Below, piece after piece: positions 52,426 to 64,000 of a stretch of 64,000 nucleotides of DNA. Position 1 is the first letter of the stretch; every line of letters starts with the position of its first letter. The DNA is taken from assembly GCA_036925085.1 (NCBI GenBank), contig JAUPFP010000004.1, positions 634,001 through 698,000 on the forward strand. Reading direction: 5' to 3'. The notes beneath the pieces are model-generated. The model had not been told where the DNA came from, searched no databases, and saw only the letters and a list, made by a program, of their open reading frames with translations. Origin of the DNA: Brachycybe producta (lineage: Eukaryota > Arthropoda > Diplopoda > Playtdesmida > Andrognathidae). The position numbers and the translations under genes are program-made.

Positions 52426-53586
52426 ATGCTTACTTTCTTTAGTGCTCTTAATTCTGGACTTCTCCGACCAAGTGCCATCAACATTGACAACAATGTCTGC
52501 AAACTTCATCATAGAGCCACAACTGTAATTCTTGTGGCTTTCAGTTTGTTGGTCACTGGTAGACAGTACATTGGAGATCCTATTGAATGTATGACCTCTT
52601 CAAAAGTGCCACAGAATGTCCTGGATCAATACTGTTGGATTTCATCCACGTTTACCTTACCAAATGCTCTACATAAACGCATTGGTTATGATGTACCACA
52701 TCCTGGAGTTGGACAACACAAACCAGGTGATGACCGTGTTTATCATCAATATTACCAATGGGTTTGTTTTGTGCTTTTTCTTCAGGCCATGATGTTTTAC
52801 GTGCCTCATTACATTTGGAAGATCTGGGAAGGAGGTCGTCTCAAAGCTTTAGTCGAAGGACTCAATTCTCCAATTGGATTAGATGACCAAAAAAAGAAAG
52901 AAGACAAAGAGAAACTCTTATTAAAATACTTCAAGATCCATTTGCACCATCATAATTTCTATTTTGCTCGTTTTTTCATTTGCGAAATTTTAAACTTTGT
53001 AAACGTTGTTGGACAAATCTACTTCACAAATTATTTTTTGGGTGGCGAATTTACTACTTATGGTTCTGATGTTCTCAAGTTCACTGAAACAAGTCAAGAG
53101 TATCGTACCGATCCAATGGTACGCGTTTTCCCACGTGTTACTAAATGTATCTTTCATACTTTTGGCTCTTCTGGTGATATTCAAAAACACGATGCACTTT
53201 GCATTTTATCCATCAATATAATTAATGAAAAAATCTATGTATTTCTATGGTTTTGGTTTATCCTTTTGTCAGTGATCACTGGGTTTTCGGTTGCTTATCG
53301 TTTCCTACTTATTTTCTATCCTCATGCCCATTCAATCCTTTTGAGAATGCATGCCAGACTCATTCCAGCCTCTCAGGTGGATGCCATTAACCATCATGCT
53401 CAAGTGGGTGATTGGTTTATGCTTTGCCAGATGAGTAAAAATATGGAGTGGGCAACATTTACAGAATTTCTATCATCTTTTGGAGAAAGTCTACAAGGGA
53501 CTTATTTAAAAGATTGCATGGACAAAACGCAGGATCAGAAAAACCATAACGGTTCTGTAAATGAATCTGATCTCCAAATGGTCTAA
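52426..53586 (+). CDS. innexin 3 (386 aa, single coding exon)
   Basis: Gap-junction subunit. Starts MLTFFSALNS in the context AAG-ATG. First loop GRQYIGDPIEC with Cys 55 and Cys 70, in QYCWISSTFTLP. YYQWVCFVLFLQAMMFYVPH leads into IWKIWEGGR. The intracellular loop contains a Lys-rich insert (DDQKKKEDKEK). CEILNFVNVVGQIYF marks TM3. Second loop: RVTKCIFHTFGSSGDIQKH and CILSINIINEKIY. TM4 is VFLWFWFILLSVITGF. The hydrophilic C-terminal tail is longer than in innexin 2 and ends ESDLQMV, a possible PDZ-type end. All family landmarks are present and there is no frameshift. Closest in the window to innexin 2. Confidence 0.95.
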   Translation: MLTFFSALNSGLLRPSAINIDNNVCKLHHRATTVILVAFSLLVTGRQYIGDPIECMTSSKVPQNVLDQYCWISSTFTLPNALHKRIGYDVPHPGVGQHKPGDDRVYHQYYQWVCFVLFLQAMMFYVPHYIWKIWEGGRLKALVEGLNSPIGLDDQKKKEDKEKLLLKYFKIHLHHHNFYFARFFICEILNFVNVVGQIYFTNYFLGGEFTTYGSDVLKFTETSQEYRTDPMVRVFPRVTKCIFHTFGSSGDIQKHDALCILSINIINEKIYVFLWFWFILLSVITGFSVAYRFLLIFYPHAHSILLRMHARLIPASQVDAINHHAQVGDWFMLCQMSKNMEWATFTEFLSSFGESLQGTYLKDCMDKTQDQKNHNGSVNESDLQMV

Positions 53587-53733
53587 ACTCCTTAAAAACT
53601 GTTCCTTTTAATGAATGGAACTGGTAATACAATCATTTTGGTCACTGTTTTGTTTGAAAACAAGCAAACTTTTTTTTACTTTATTTCCATCTTTTATTTG
53701 TGTTATAAATTATTATTTTGAAAAACCCCTTTT

Positions 53734-53739
53734 AATAAA
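53734..53739 (+). terminator. candidate poly(A) signal for innexin 3
   Basis: AATAAA 148 bases after the innexin 3 stop codon, in TTTAATAAAAATGTGG. It lies before the inverted-repeat element at 53801. Confidence 0.55.
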
Positions 53740-53800
53740 AATGTGGTCATATAGCATAAAAAAGCTATCTGAATGCAGAGTGAAAATTAGCTCATTAAGA

Positions 53801-53980
53801 GCCCTGGCACACAGACCACTTTTGGTGATCGATTTCGACTGCAAAATGAAGTCAAGTTGTCACATGTGTAACAAGGTCCGGTTTCTTTCCGTAGCAATAC
53901 ATTGTAACCACAACCCAGCCACCTTCGACAACATTTTGCAGTCGAAAAAGACAACAAAACGTGGCCTGTGTGTCAAGGGC
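53801..53980. mobile_element. GGCACACAGACC-family inverted repeat, intact copy
   Basis: The left end GCCCTGGCACACAGACCAC and the right end GTGGCCTGTGTGTCAAGGGC pair. The inner words TTTCGACTGCAAAATGAAG and CATTTTGCAGTCGAAAAA pair as well. The flanks CATTAAGA and CATTAAAG could be an imperfect 8-bp target duplication. The 180-bp element has no transposase. A diverged copy sits in ceramidase-2 intron 13. Confidence 0.65.
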
Positions 53981-54463
53981 ATTAAAGCTACTTACCGTAG
54001 CTTTAATGCTTTAATTACAAAATTTTCTATTTGAGGTGATTTTCACATCCTTGCCACTCAAAAAGGGGATTAACTTTTTAGAAGAAAATCAAAGTTTTGT
54101 TTGTAACCACAATAATAAATGAATCTGTTGAAGATATTTTTAGGATAATATATTTTAAAATGCATATTTTTTTGATCCGATTTAAAGATTTTCAAAAGTT
54201 CCATTTTTAAAGACATTCTCCTGAAAATAACTTCAGCACATCATTTCCAAAAAGCTGGTATGTCCACTTGAATGAATGTGGACCTAATGATCTACCTCAA
54301 ATGAACATTGTGAAGACATGGCTGTGTATCATCACGCACGATGACAAAAGTTGAAGGTGGAGGCTAGAAATGTTTGCAGTTAATGGTGTTGGAGGCTTGC
54401 AAGGCCTCTAGTTAATAGGCTTGGAGTATGATAAGTTGGTTTTTGGTGCGAAGGGTCTACATA

Positions 54464-54682
54464 ATGATTCCCAAAGGGTGTGCCGCGAGTTTTTCTAGGT
54501 GTGCCACGAAATGATTGTGATAATATAATTTAATATTTGCAAATAAATTTTAACTTTATTGAAAAAGAAGCAAAATAAACAAAACTTTTCTATTACACGA
54601 ACTCGTTTACAAAGAGTGTACTGTGGCACACTAGTGACTAGTGTCATAACTTCATAAGGAAAAATAAGTTTGTGAACCACTG
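54464..54682. mobile_element. hAT-like MITE with perfect 8-bp TSD, copy 2
   Basis: The direct repeat GTCTACAT lies at 54456-54463 and 54683-54690. The element begins AATGATTCCCAAAGGGTGTG and ends AAGTTTGTGAACCACTG, the reverse of the CAGTGGTTC(A/C)CAAAC end typical of hAT elements. The 219-bp body matches the element at about 44581-44873. Confidence 0.8.
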
Positions 54683-55608
54683 GTCTACATACTCGGCCCT
54701 CTCATGAGTTTTCCCCCTCAATGGTATGGAGTAAAACATATCCTTACACTAGTAGTAATTTCTTTAGTTAACTTGGGGGGTGCAGGACACTTGGTACTCT
54801 TAATATAATCCCCTATTAGCTAGCCCTCCCCAGTTGTGAAAGATGGATTCGTGTGAAATGGGTGCAGCTGCTGTATGCATGCATGACATTTTATATAAAC
54901 TAATCCCATGGAAAACAGAACTGTAGTACAGACTATAAATAGTCACATTTAAAATTAACCTCATAAAAATGATCAAAAACTGCAAAACGCCCAATTTTTC
55001 AGGTCAACAAGCTCAATTGCTTATACATGTACATTGGATTATGACTTAGTTTCAGGCAGATATTATTTACATATAATAGGTACAACAAAAGAAGTGTACA
55101 CATTTGCCACCATTTCAACCCCCATCCCTCGCTCCTCAAGAAGTTTTCAGGATTTATCTCTAATCTTTCAGCCTATTTTACAACAGAGAGCAATTTTATT
55201 TACGTGGCTGACAACCAGATAGCGCTGCTGTTCACGCATGTGGCACATAATACTAGATCTCTCATATTTTCATACTTGTAAGTTGAAATTTACAACACAA
55301 TTTCTGACCTATTATTATAGAGAAAGAAAAGAAAAGTGAACAAATATTTAAGTTCTATATACAATACCGATATCCATTTATTAGTGATCAATATTTTTCT
55401 TATTATCGTCATCTATTGTTTAATTATTCATCACTGATTAAATAGAAAACACCTTTTTCTAAGTTTATTCTGTATTTTTTTATAATGCAAAATTATATAC
55501 TTTTTAATATTGATTAATTGAGCTGGTAGTTTAATTGTGGACCAATATGTATAACGGGTTGAGTTACTTAATATAAGTTATCAAGTGTGTACCATTAATC
55601 AATGTTTG

Positions 55609-55610
<2 letters not shown>

Positions 55611-55653
<43 letters not shown>

Positions 55654-55654
55654 T
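55611..55654. repeat. ATT microsatellite
   Basis: About 14 uninterrupted ATT units, the longest trinucleotide run in the window. Confidence 0.95.
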
Positions 55655-55787
55655 GATGATGGATTGCATTCATATTTTTTTTTGTATTTTTTAAGCCTAT
55701 TTAAGCTTTTTTATATAAAATAAAATCATGTGTTTTTTTTCCATGAAAATGGTTTTGACTGAAATGGTTAAACAACAATAAAGTGAA

Positions 55788-56068
55788 ATCGAAAGTTCTA
55801 GGTACCTGAATCACATAACAGTATTTTCATGTTGATATCTTTCAAAATAAACTTTTTATAGACAAACATTTAAAAAAAATATCGTCTTCTTAAAGTTCGG
55901 TTATTTACAAACTGACATAAAATGTGTATTTTAAAAGATATCAACATGAAGATACCCTTAAGTGATTGAGCTACACCTTCTAGTTTCTTAAAAACTTTCA
56001 AGTTTCTCTTAATGTTGCTTCTGAAAGACAGATTAGCCAGAGTTTGAGGTGCGTTTACACTTTAAAAA
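55788..56068. mobile_element. FB1 fold-back element
   Basis: Nearly symmetrical copy: TTTTCATGTTGATATCTTTC then AAAATAAACTTTTTATAGAC on the left, and TTTTAAAAGATATCAACATG then CACCTTCTAGTTTCTTAAAA and GTTTGAGGTGCGTTTACAC on the right. Confidence 0.7.
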
Positions 56069-56479
56069 TCAAGATTAAATTGAAAGCTTTTTTTATATGT
56101 GGGCTAATTTGTTGGAAGCACCTGTGTCACAAGTCAAGACTCAAGAGTTACATTTGACCTAAATTTTATATACAGTAGTAAGCTCCTGGGTTCTCTTTAG
56201 GTTTTTCGTTTACTTTCACTATAAAAAGCAAACATGACCATGATGCAGTTCACCGACTTTCGATTAAGCTTAATTGCATTACATTCAAGATGTTCATTAA
56301 TCATTATCCATAAGAGTAACCTAGATTGTCTGAGCTTATCGTGAGCTTTAATATCAAGGAGAAAACATTTAAAAAGATACTAATTAATATCTATGGATGT
56401 CATTTGATTAGAGATGACCCAACTTGACCATTTCAATTATTTTTTTCTTATTTACAAATGAAAAAAAAAAGTATTTATT

Positions 56480-56796
56480 AGGACTCGGATTTTTATGCAA
56501 AATCAAACAAATGTTTATCAATCTGTGACACAAGACCCAATTGTGAAGTAAAAATCACGTTTAGATCAACCAACAATTATGATTTTTTCAAATAATAACA
56601 CTGGTTAGAGGCTAGAACTTTCTAGTTAACAACTGATAGCAATCAGACATCTAGCCTCTAATCAGCCTTTTTTTATTAGTAAAAGCATAACTGCAGTTGT
56701 TCTAATGATGATGACAATGATTACTTCACAATTGGCACTTGAGCCACAAGCTGAAAAACATTTGCAGGATATTGCATAAAAAAAATCCGAGCCCTA
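56480..56796. mobile_element. GGGCTCGGAT-family fold-back, copy 2
   Basis: The left end AGGACTCGGATTTTTATGCA and the right end TGCATAAAAAAAATCCGAGC are inverted repeats. The inner arms GGTTAGAGGCTAG and CTAGCCTCTAATCAG are mirrored too. Confidence 0.7.
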
Positions 56797-59487
56797 GTAA
56801 TTATCTACACAATTTCAGACAAAAGACCATATTGTAATTTTATTTTTTAAAAAAATTCTCCGTCGTTATTACAAATTTATAAAAATATTAATTAAAATAA
56901 AATGAAATTTTATGCGAATTGTAATTTTTTTAATCCTTATAAAACCTCATTTCAATTTAGTAATGATTGATCAAATTTATACTTTAAAGCAGAAAATTTA
57001 AGTATGTTTTTGTTTGTTTTTATCTGACGCAAATTTAGTTTCATCAATTTAATAAACTATTTCCATAGCAATTCATATATATTTTTTTCCATTTCCACGT
57101 CAAAACACACACACAAAAGACACTTATTACATCAATATAACAACGGGAAAATCTTTATTTAGAATAACAATAATAATAATAACCATAATAAGTTAGTAAT
57201 ATGATGAAAGTGTATATAAACCCCTTACATAAAATATGATGTGAACATGCAAACCTTGTGTGCGTAATCAGTGACGTAAGTCAGTATTTTTTGCCCGGGC
57301 TAACCAATAGAATATAAAAGAAGAATATATGCAACAAGGGAGCTTTTGATCTTTTCTCAAATAAGGTAAAATCGTAAAGCAAATACTTCGATTGCTAACA
57401 TAGATTCTCATCACCTCTTTTAGTGCAATTTTACCACTTGAGGCAAATATTACATTCAGTAGTAGTAGTAGTAGTAGTAGTACAACATGCACTGCACTAT
57501 ATTTTTTATTTCTATAGATAATAATACTATATTCCTGTTTTTCAAACATGTTGCTGTGGAGACATAAACCTCTTATATATTGTTTATTTACTAGAAGCGC
57601 CACCTATCTATTGTACAACTTCCTAGATATATCAATAGATGGATGGATGGATGGAGAGACATAGTCAAACTAACACAAGTTGCAGGCGGCAGCTTCAGAA
57701 ACATTCCAAACCTCGAGTACAAATACAAACGTCATCCTCATCATCATTTGTGAGAACAAAAAAAAATATTATATCTAGGGGCCTACATAAAAGAATTTCA
57801 AATTTATTATACTACAATATAAGTTGCGTGCAACTTAAATAATATACACAGGTAAGACGTTAATTTATTTTTCATGTTATTTAATTATTTATGTATGCAA
57901 TTTAAAATTTGATCAGTGTTCAACTTGAGATTTGCAGTAAGAAGTCATTTTCTTTTTAAACGATGAAAAGTCATATAATATGTAAGCAAATGTTTATTGT
58001 TAAAGCAAAAAACAGGCTAGAAATTTTTATAATAAAGATGCTTATTTAATATTTAAATTTTTCAGTGAGTAATACTCAAGAATATACATGTATATAAAAA
58101 GAAAGTTTCTTCCTGAAATTATATTTTTTTTGGTTAAAAAATTTAAAATAAAAAAAGAGTTCAATGAAATTTTACATATTGAAATTTGTTGCCTGTAATA
58201 ATTATACTTTCTAAAAATATATTTGCTGTTTTTAGATATAAAAACAAATATTTTTAGAATCATATCAAATATTGAAACAAATTGCACAAATGGAATACAA
58301 AGTAGGCTTCAGCTTTTTTTCTTCTTCTTCTTCTACTCAAGAAATTTATGTTTCTTGTGAGAAAAGGGTTTTATTTTTTATATATATATATATTTTTTCT
58401 GAGTATTTTAGAGCTATAAAAAGAAGCTAACATCAAGGAGATTTTTTTTGTTGAGCACTGACTGACAACACAAACATGAACTTTTGCACTGATTCATTCA
58501 AATCTCTTCATGTGGAGAACAGAGAGGATAGAAATAAAAATAAACAATTTATGTCAACAGGGAATTTTTCACATAATACCTACAGTGAAAACCCTTTTAA
58601 CACGAAAAATCGGAAAACACGTAATATATATTTCAGCAGTCCAATCCCCTAGAATATCATAAAAACTCTTTTAACACGAAAAAAATAATCTGATTCCTTT
58701 CATTCTGTGTTTTCTACTTGATAATACTTACTAATGCTTTCTGATGTAAAATATGAGTTTACCATAACTTTTGACTTAAAAATCATTAAAAATACGACTC
58801 TTTTTAAGTCTTTATACATGTATTTGTATAATGAAAGCATGTATGTTATTTTTTTATATATAAGGTGAAGTTAAATTAAAAGCTCAAGAAGAGGAAACTA
58901 AAATCTGCAATTATGGTCACTTAAAGACAAAATTAAAAATATATTCTCATTTCATATTCTGCCATTGTGTGGTAATCTTAATGACTGCTTAGTTAAAAGT
59001 AGAGCTAATCTAATTAACTTTTACATGAAACTTAATATCAAATGTTCATAAGTTAAGCACCAACTTTGACTTAGCATTTACCACCATCATTTCTAAAATA
59101 AGGCTTTTTTTCTTCTTCTTAGTATTCGTGTATATAAATCCATACAAAATCAATATATCATTGATCTGCACTTAGCTACTATCCACCATAAGTCACTATA
59201 AATAGTTTTAATTTGGACTTTCAGAGATATGTTTTCAGATAAATGACTACTCTCTCTCTCTCTCTCTTGCGAATAAACCCACGCACACAAAGAGTAGAAT
59301 AAATGTCAATTTAAAAAAACTCCATACATTATTGGTACAGGTCCAGTTTTTTTTTTTCATAAAAAAAAATCAGACATACTATTTCCTGAAGGGCCTATGC
59401 TAAAACTGGACCAAAATTTATGATTAAAATACTTTATTTGCATATGCTGTAGGCCTATAAGTAAAATTGTGCATGAATTGTGCCCTT

Positions 59488-59742
59488 CAAACTCTTTGTA
59501 TTCTGTTTTTCAGAAGCAGAATTAAAAGAAACTTGAAAGTAGCTTAGAAACTAGAAATGTAGCTCAATCACTCTTAAGTGATATATTCTAAAATAAGCTT
59601 TTTATAATTTTTTGTTTAATTTTGGTCTATAAAAAGTTTATTTTGAAAAACATCAACATGAAAATATTATCCAGCGATCATTTCTAAGCTACCTGTTCTA
59701 ATTTCTAGCATACTTTCAGTATTTTGTTTGAAAATTAGTAGT
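59488..59742. mobile_element. FB1 fold-back element
   Basis: CAAACTCTTTGTATTCTG, AAAAGAAACTTGAAAGTAGC and TTAGAAACTAGAAATGTAGC on the left; TTTATTTTGAAAAACATCAA and TTCTAATTTCTAGCATACTT on the right. Confidence 0.65.
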
Positions 59743-60589
59743 TCATAAAACATTAAAAAATTGATGCTTCCACTAACATGTTAAAATACATTTTACTAAT
59801 TTTCATCAAAAATATCTTGCAAAAATTTTGCTTTTTTAAAAAACAAGTTTTACTTGTCTTTTTTTTTAAATTTCGCATTAACAATTTCATATTGATTTTG
59901 TCCACCTTTTACTAAAGTTCTAGTGATTTCTTAAACATTTATTACAATCAATAGAAAGTAACAACAACAATATTCCTTTTACAAGATACACAACATTTTT
60001 TTCTTCTTCTTCTTTACTAACAAAAGAAAGTTAGTGTTAATGCCCTTTCAAACATTTTAACTTCCGGCGTGTGTAAAAATAACAATTTATTGTTTAAAAA
60101 TATCAATGAAAACGAACTGTCAAAACGTATTTCAAAAAAACAAATCTAAAATTTTCATTTCACCTTTAAAAATGTTTTTTATATTAAATTTTAAAGGTCA
60201 CATTATAATTTTTGGGGGGTTTTTCCTGTCACTTTCAAAATCGAATACATTTTGATATAAATGTCATTAAAAACAAAACAAAAAAGGTGATGGTCGTAAC
60301 AATTGTATTTCCATAATTCATACTGTCATAATGATGAAAAGAAAAATGTTATTTCCTTTTTTTAGCTCATAACTTTTTACTGTATATTAACTAACATAAC
60401 AAGGGCTAAAGGATGTCTCACACATACAGATAAAATTAGCAGAAAATAGAAATAGAATTATGTTTCTTTGGATTCAAGGGTTCTCACACATTACATCAGA
60501 ACACATTTCAAAGAAATTGTTGTGTTTATAGAAGAATTAGCCTTAAAAAATAATGCTCCTGATGGACGCCTTCCTATTGGCTGATAAAT

Positions 60590-60817
60590 AGGGCTCGAAT
60601 TTTTATGCAATAAATTTAAAGCAAATGTTTCTCAATTTGTGGCATTAGGACCAATTCTGAAGTAACAATCCCGTATAGATCAATTAACAACTATGTTTTT
60701 GATTAGAAAGACCATAATAATATTGCAGTTGCCCTAATGATTATAATTATTTCACAATTGGCACTTGGGCAACAAATTGACAAACATTTGCTTGATATTT
60801 CGCATAAAAATCCGAGC
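60590..60817. mobile_element. GGGCTCGGAT-family fold-back, copy 3
   Basis: The left end AGGGCTCGAATTTTTATGCA and the right end CGCATAAAAATCCGAGC pair. GCAAATGTTTCTCAATTTGT is mirrored by ACAAATTGACAAACATTTGC. Confidence 0.7.
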
Positions 60818-61369
60818 GATACTCATTTCCGCTTGGCGAAAAGAAACAATTTCACCAATTATAAATAGAATAGAATTATTTAAATTAGATAAACTGATTT
60901 TTTTTTCAGTGGAATTTCTTTTTTGCGTGTTTGATCCATTCCTCATTTCTCTTCAGGCGAAATTCTCAATTTTCCAATCATATTTCACATTCTAGAAATA
61001 TATATATTTTTTTAGTTATACGTTTTTTTCTTTCCTTTTCCCTTCTTTTATTTTTTATACATCATCATAATCCGCAGACAAAATACTAAGCAATTCATAC
61101 ATCATTAAGTTTTGTTATGTTTTATTGCAACAGTACCATTTTGCTATACATCCTGTAAGCACACTCATAAAAACACTTAGGCTCAAATTCAAGAAGAAAA
61201 CTCTGCACTTGAAATTCAACTTTAACCCTCAGAAAAGGTTTTCAACATTGAAATACCTCAGTTCAATGATAATCAATAAACCCGCAGTTTTTCTTGTGAT
61301 TTGAACCTTGTTTTTGAGAGTTCAAGTAGAACTTTCAAGTTAGACTAATCAATTGATTTTAAAAATGAA

Positions 61370-61650
61370 TGTAAACGCCCCTCAAACTCTGGTCTTTCTA
61401 TTTCAGGAGCAAAATTAAGAAAAACTTAACTGTTTTAAAAACTAGAAGAGTAACCTCAATATCTAGCTGATATTTTGACATCTTTTAAAATAAGCTTTCT
61501 ATGTCAGTTTAAGAAAAAAAGATAATTTATAAGTTTTGTCTCTAAAAAGTTTATTTTAAAAGATATCGACATGAAAATACTATTCAGTGATTCAGCTGCC
61601 ATTCTAGTTTCTAAAACACTTTTAATTTTTCTTTAGTATTGCTCGTCTAA
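61370..61650. mobile_element. FB1 fold-back element
   Basis: Left end ATGTAAACGCCCCTCAAACT, then TTAAAAACTAGAAGAGTAAC. The right arm has TTATTTTAAAAGATATCGAC and CATTCTAGTTTCTAAAACAC. Confidence 0.7.
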
Positions 61651-64000
61651 AACGCATAATATAACCAAGGAACCAGAAATGTAATAAGACTGTTATATGG
61701 CAGGAAATTGTCACAGATACCTCGTAACACTGTAACAATCACAAAAAAGAAATTTATAAAATATCATCATGACAAATATTGTCATATCATCATATGACTG
61801 CCACTGACTGATATTCAGAATTCAATTCAACTTAGTACACCAGTAATCATCTCAAGAGCAATGCCATTCACAAAATAATAGTGCACAAGTAGTCACATTA
61901 TAAAGTATGACTGTCACAATTTTTAAGACCTTTTTTTCTCTCTAATGATGCTTCAGAATTCAAAAATCAGTTAATACAAATCGAACAATCTTAAGAATAT
62001 GACCCTGAGTTTCGTTCTTGAATTTGGTCCAAAGACATTTACTTAACAGACAGACATACTGTACATACATACACACCTTTATATCTATTCGTGTTCCAAT
62101 TTGATTCAAGGTTAGAAGCAACATAAAAAATTGAAAAGGTGGTCGATGTGACCTTAGAAAAAAGACTGTGAGTGAAAGAAAGGAAAGAAAAGGAGAGAAG
62201 AAGAAGAAGAAGAAAAAAAAAAGGTTTTCTATGTATTTTTGTGTTCATTTCATAGTTGAGGTGGTTCGTTTTGCTCATGTGCACAACTATCAAAATCAAT
62301 TATGTATACATGCTAAAGTTACCATCCAAAAAAAACCTTGTCGTGTCTACTGCTAGCTCCTATCTATCTATATGAGATCTCTCACTCTTTTATTCCAAAA
62401 TATACCCTAATTTAATCTATACAGACACTTGGCAGCTTACAACATAAAAGAACATTGAACAAGGTATGAAGTAGTGACTAGCCAACAAGAAATACTACCT
62501 TACCTCCTATTGTGCTGACAAATGTCATCCATGACGTCATTCAAATACACATTAATCGACAAAAAAACCTTGATAAAAAATACCAACAAAAAAATATAGA
62601 TAAATACGATCGAATTCAAAGTTTCTAACAAAAATAACTTGCAGGCAGTTGCTGACAAAAATAATAATAATAATAATGTTCACAGTAGACAAACCAAAAC
62701 ATTCATCTAAACAAAGTCACGAAAACAACATTATTTATTTCTCTAATGTTGGTTTTGTTGTTGGTTATGATAAAATATGATTAAAAGTCATAAAAAAATA
62801 ATCTTTTCCATTAATGTCGATTGACCATTTTTTAAGTGCAATTCAAACACAACATAAGTATAAATTTAAACAAGTGTAGACAAAAAAAAGGTCTTGTGTG
62901 AAAATTTATATAAAAGCATTTAAAAACAATCAAAAAAACTAATATTTCATATTTTTCCTTCTGTTTCATAACCCTTTGAAAAACAACATACATCTAATAG
63001 TTGTGACCTATATGTGACCAAAATTGGGACTTCCAAAAGAGATAACTTCAACACATGCACATTGCTCATATATCTCATAAACATAAGTTTATTGGAGCAT
63101 GAGTTTTCTCTCTCTCTCTCTCTCTCTTTCACTCCTTCGCTCTCTCTCTCTCTTTCTCTCTTTAAAAGACAGGAAGGGAATTTGATGCAACCTAAAATGA
63201 AAAAAAAATGTTAAAAACGTTAATGTAATCATTGAGCTTCTGGCTTTATTGGGTTTTTCCTATACATCGTCGGAGTAGTAGTAATAGTAGTCGTGAAATT
63301 ACCAGGACCAGCTTTATTAATAAACGTTTTTTTTCCTTCACAATTTATGCACGAACCAATAAAATGGACGTTTTTACGAGACAAAATAAATTGTCCTCTT
63401 TTTTTATTTTGTTGCACGAATACAAGTGATAAAAATTCAAGCCATTCTAATAACATTCATTTTACATAATACAACATTAATAATCCTCCAAAAAAATTTG
63501 TGAAAAAGAAAAAATGAAAAATAAAATTTAATAAGCGGTATATGCATGCAAATAATTGCATGCAAAATAAATAGCAAGCTACTATTAAAAATAATGCCTT
63601 TAAAAGACATGATGTGGTAGACCTTGTTTTAATTGTTTCTGTATTGTGTTAATGTGCCAGGTAAAAATGCGTGTAATAAAGAAGACTAGAAAAACACATT
63701 CTCAAATGTTGTGCACGTTTGTTTAATATTTTACATACTCCTGACAATAATAAAAAGGAGCGTAAAAAATAACCACACGCTGTGTGAATTGCCTAGCTCA
63801 ATCCCTGAACATACGCAATCACACAACACACACATGCTGTGCGGATTACCTTTGTTTTAGCCTGACTACAGGCAATCACACAAAACATCCAAGGTGTGCG
63901 CCATTGCATGCCGCAAGGGATATTTTTTCCGCTACCGTTTCAACTTGCGTTATATTCACAAAACAGCTCGAAATATTTATGTGAAAAAAGTACATAACGT

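Larger units (their letters stand above)
53587..64000. other. gene-poor right flank
   Basis: After the 3' untranslated region of innexin 3 I find no supported coding exon in over 10 kb. The longest frames (57268-57603 on the minus strand and 53615-54034 on the plus strand) are repeat-derived or low complexity. The region is made of A/T-rich DNA, fold-back elements listed separately and microsatellites: ATT at 55611-55654, TAG at 57459-57481, TC at about 59249-59267, AAG at about 62200-62222, and two CT blocks at about 63107-63128 and 63141-63160. Confidence 0.55.

Noticed and set aside
54464-54682. Minus-strand 61-codon frame (54495-54680) as a small gene
   Set aside because: It lies inside a hAT-like element with an exact target duplication and has no domain.
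57268-57603. 111-codon minus-strand frame with a Leu-rich stretch
   Set aside because: The Leu run comes from the TAG microsatellite (57459-57481) read on the other strand. No other coding evidence.
63014-63214. Ser/Leu-rich frame near the right end
   Set aside because: Translation of CT microsatellites.

Overview
This window looks like AT-rich nuclear DNA from an animal. The genes have many short GT-AG introns, there are long gene-poor stretches full of A/T runs and microsatellites, and nothing resembles bacterial operons. The gene content points to an arthropod: innexins with the arthropod-type YYQWV and RQYIGDPI motifs, and a cadherin-receptor tyrosine kinase of the Cad96Ca/stitcher type. 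A crustacean such as a copepod is a guess, since nothing in the window fixes the species.

Layout. 1-7100: gene-poor, with several small transposon-like inverted-repeat elements, including a hAT-like element with a perfect 8-bp target-site duplication. 7225-12341 and 14008-20495 (+): two tandem, apparently intact neutral ceramidase genes of 19 coding exons each (723 and 732 aa by my splice model) with identical exon boundaries. 20496-22290: spacer with a minisatellite. 22405-29322 (-): a Cad96Ca-like receptor tyrosine kinase, 12 coding exons, 626 aa. 29323-33775: spacer rich in fold-back elements. 33828-37707 (-): a DNAJB12/DNAJB14-type endoplasmic reticulum J-protein, 8 coding exons, 381 aa. 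40723-41865 (-), 46609-47703 (-) and 52426-53586 (+): three innexin genes, each with one uninterrupted coding exon. 53587-64000: gene-poor, with fold-back elements and microsatellites.

The genes are not an obvious functional unit. The ceramidases are a recent local duplication that keeps its promoter motifs and, towards the 3' end, near-identical introns. The innexins are an older local cluster. The most unusual layer of the window is the non-coding one. At least seven families of short inverted-repeat (MITE-like or fold-back) elements recur in introns and spacers, one of them at about 14 sites. The palindrome TGACGTCA occurs at least nine times, and several of those copies lie inside the mobile elements.

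All exon joins, alignments and copy counts were made by eye from the sequence. No search or expression data were used, so untranslated exons and transcription starts are not established. I did not find a wholly new multi-gene system.
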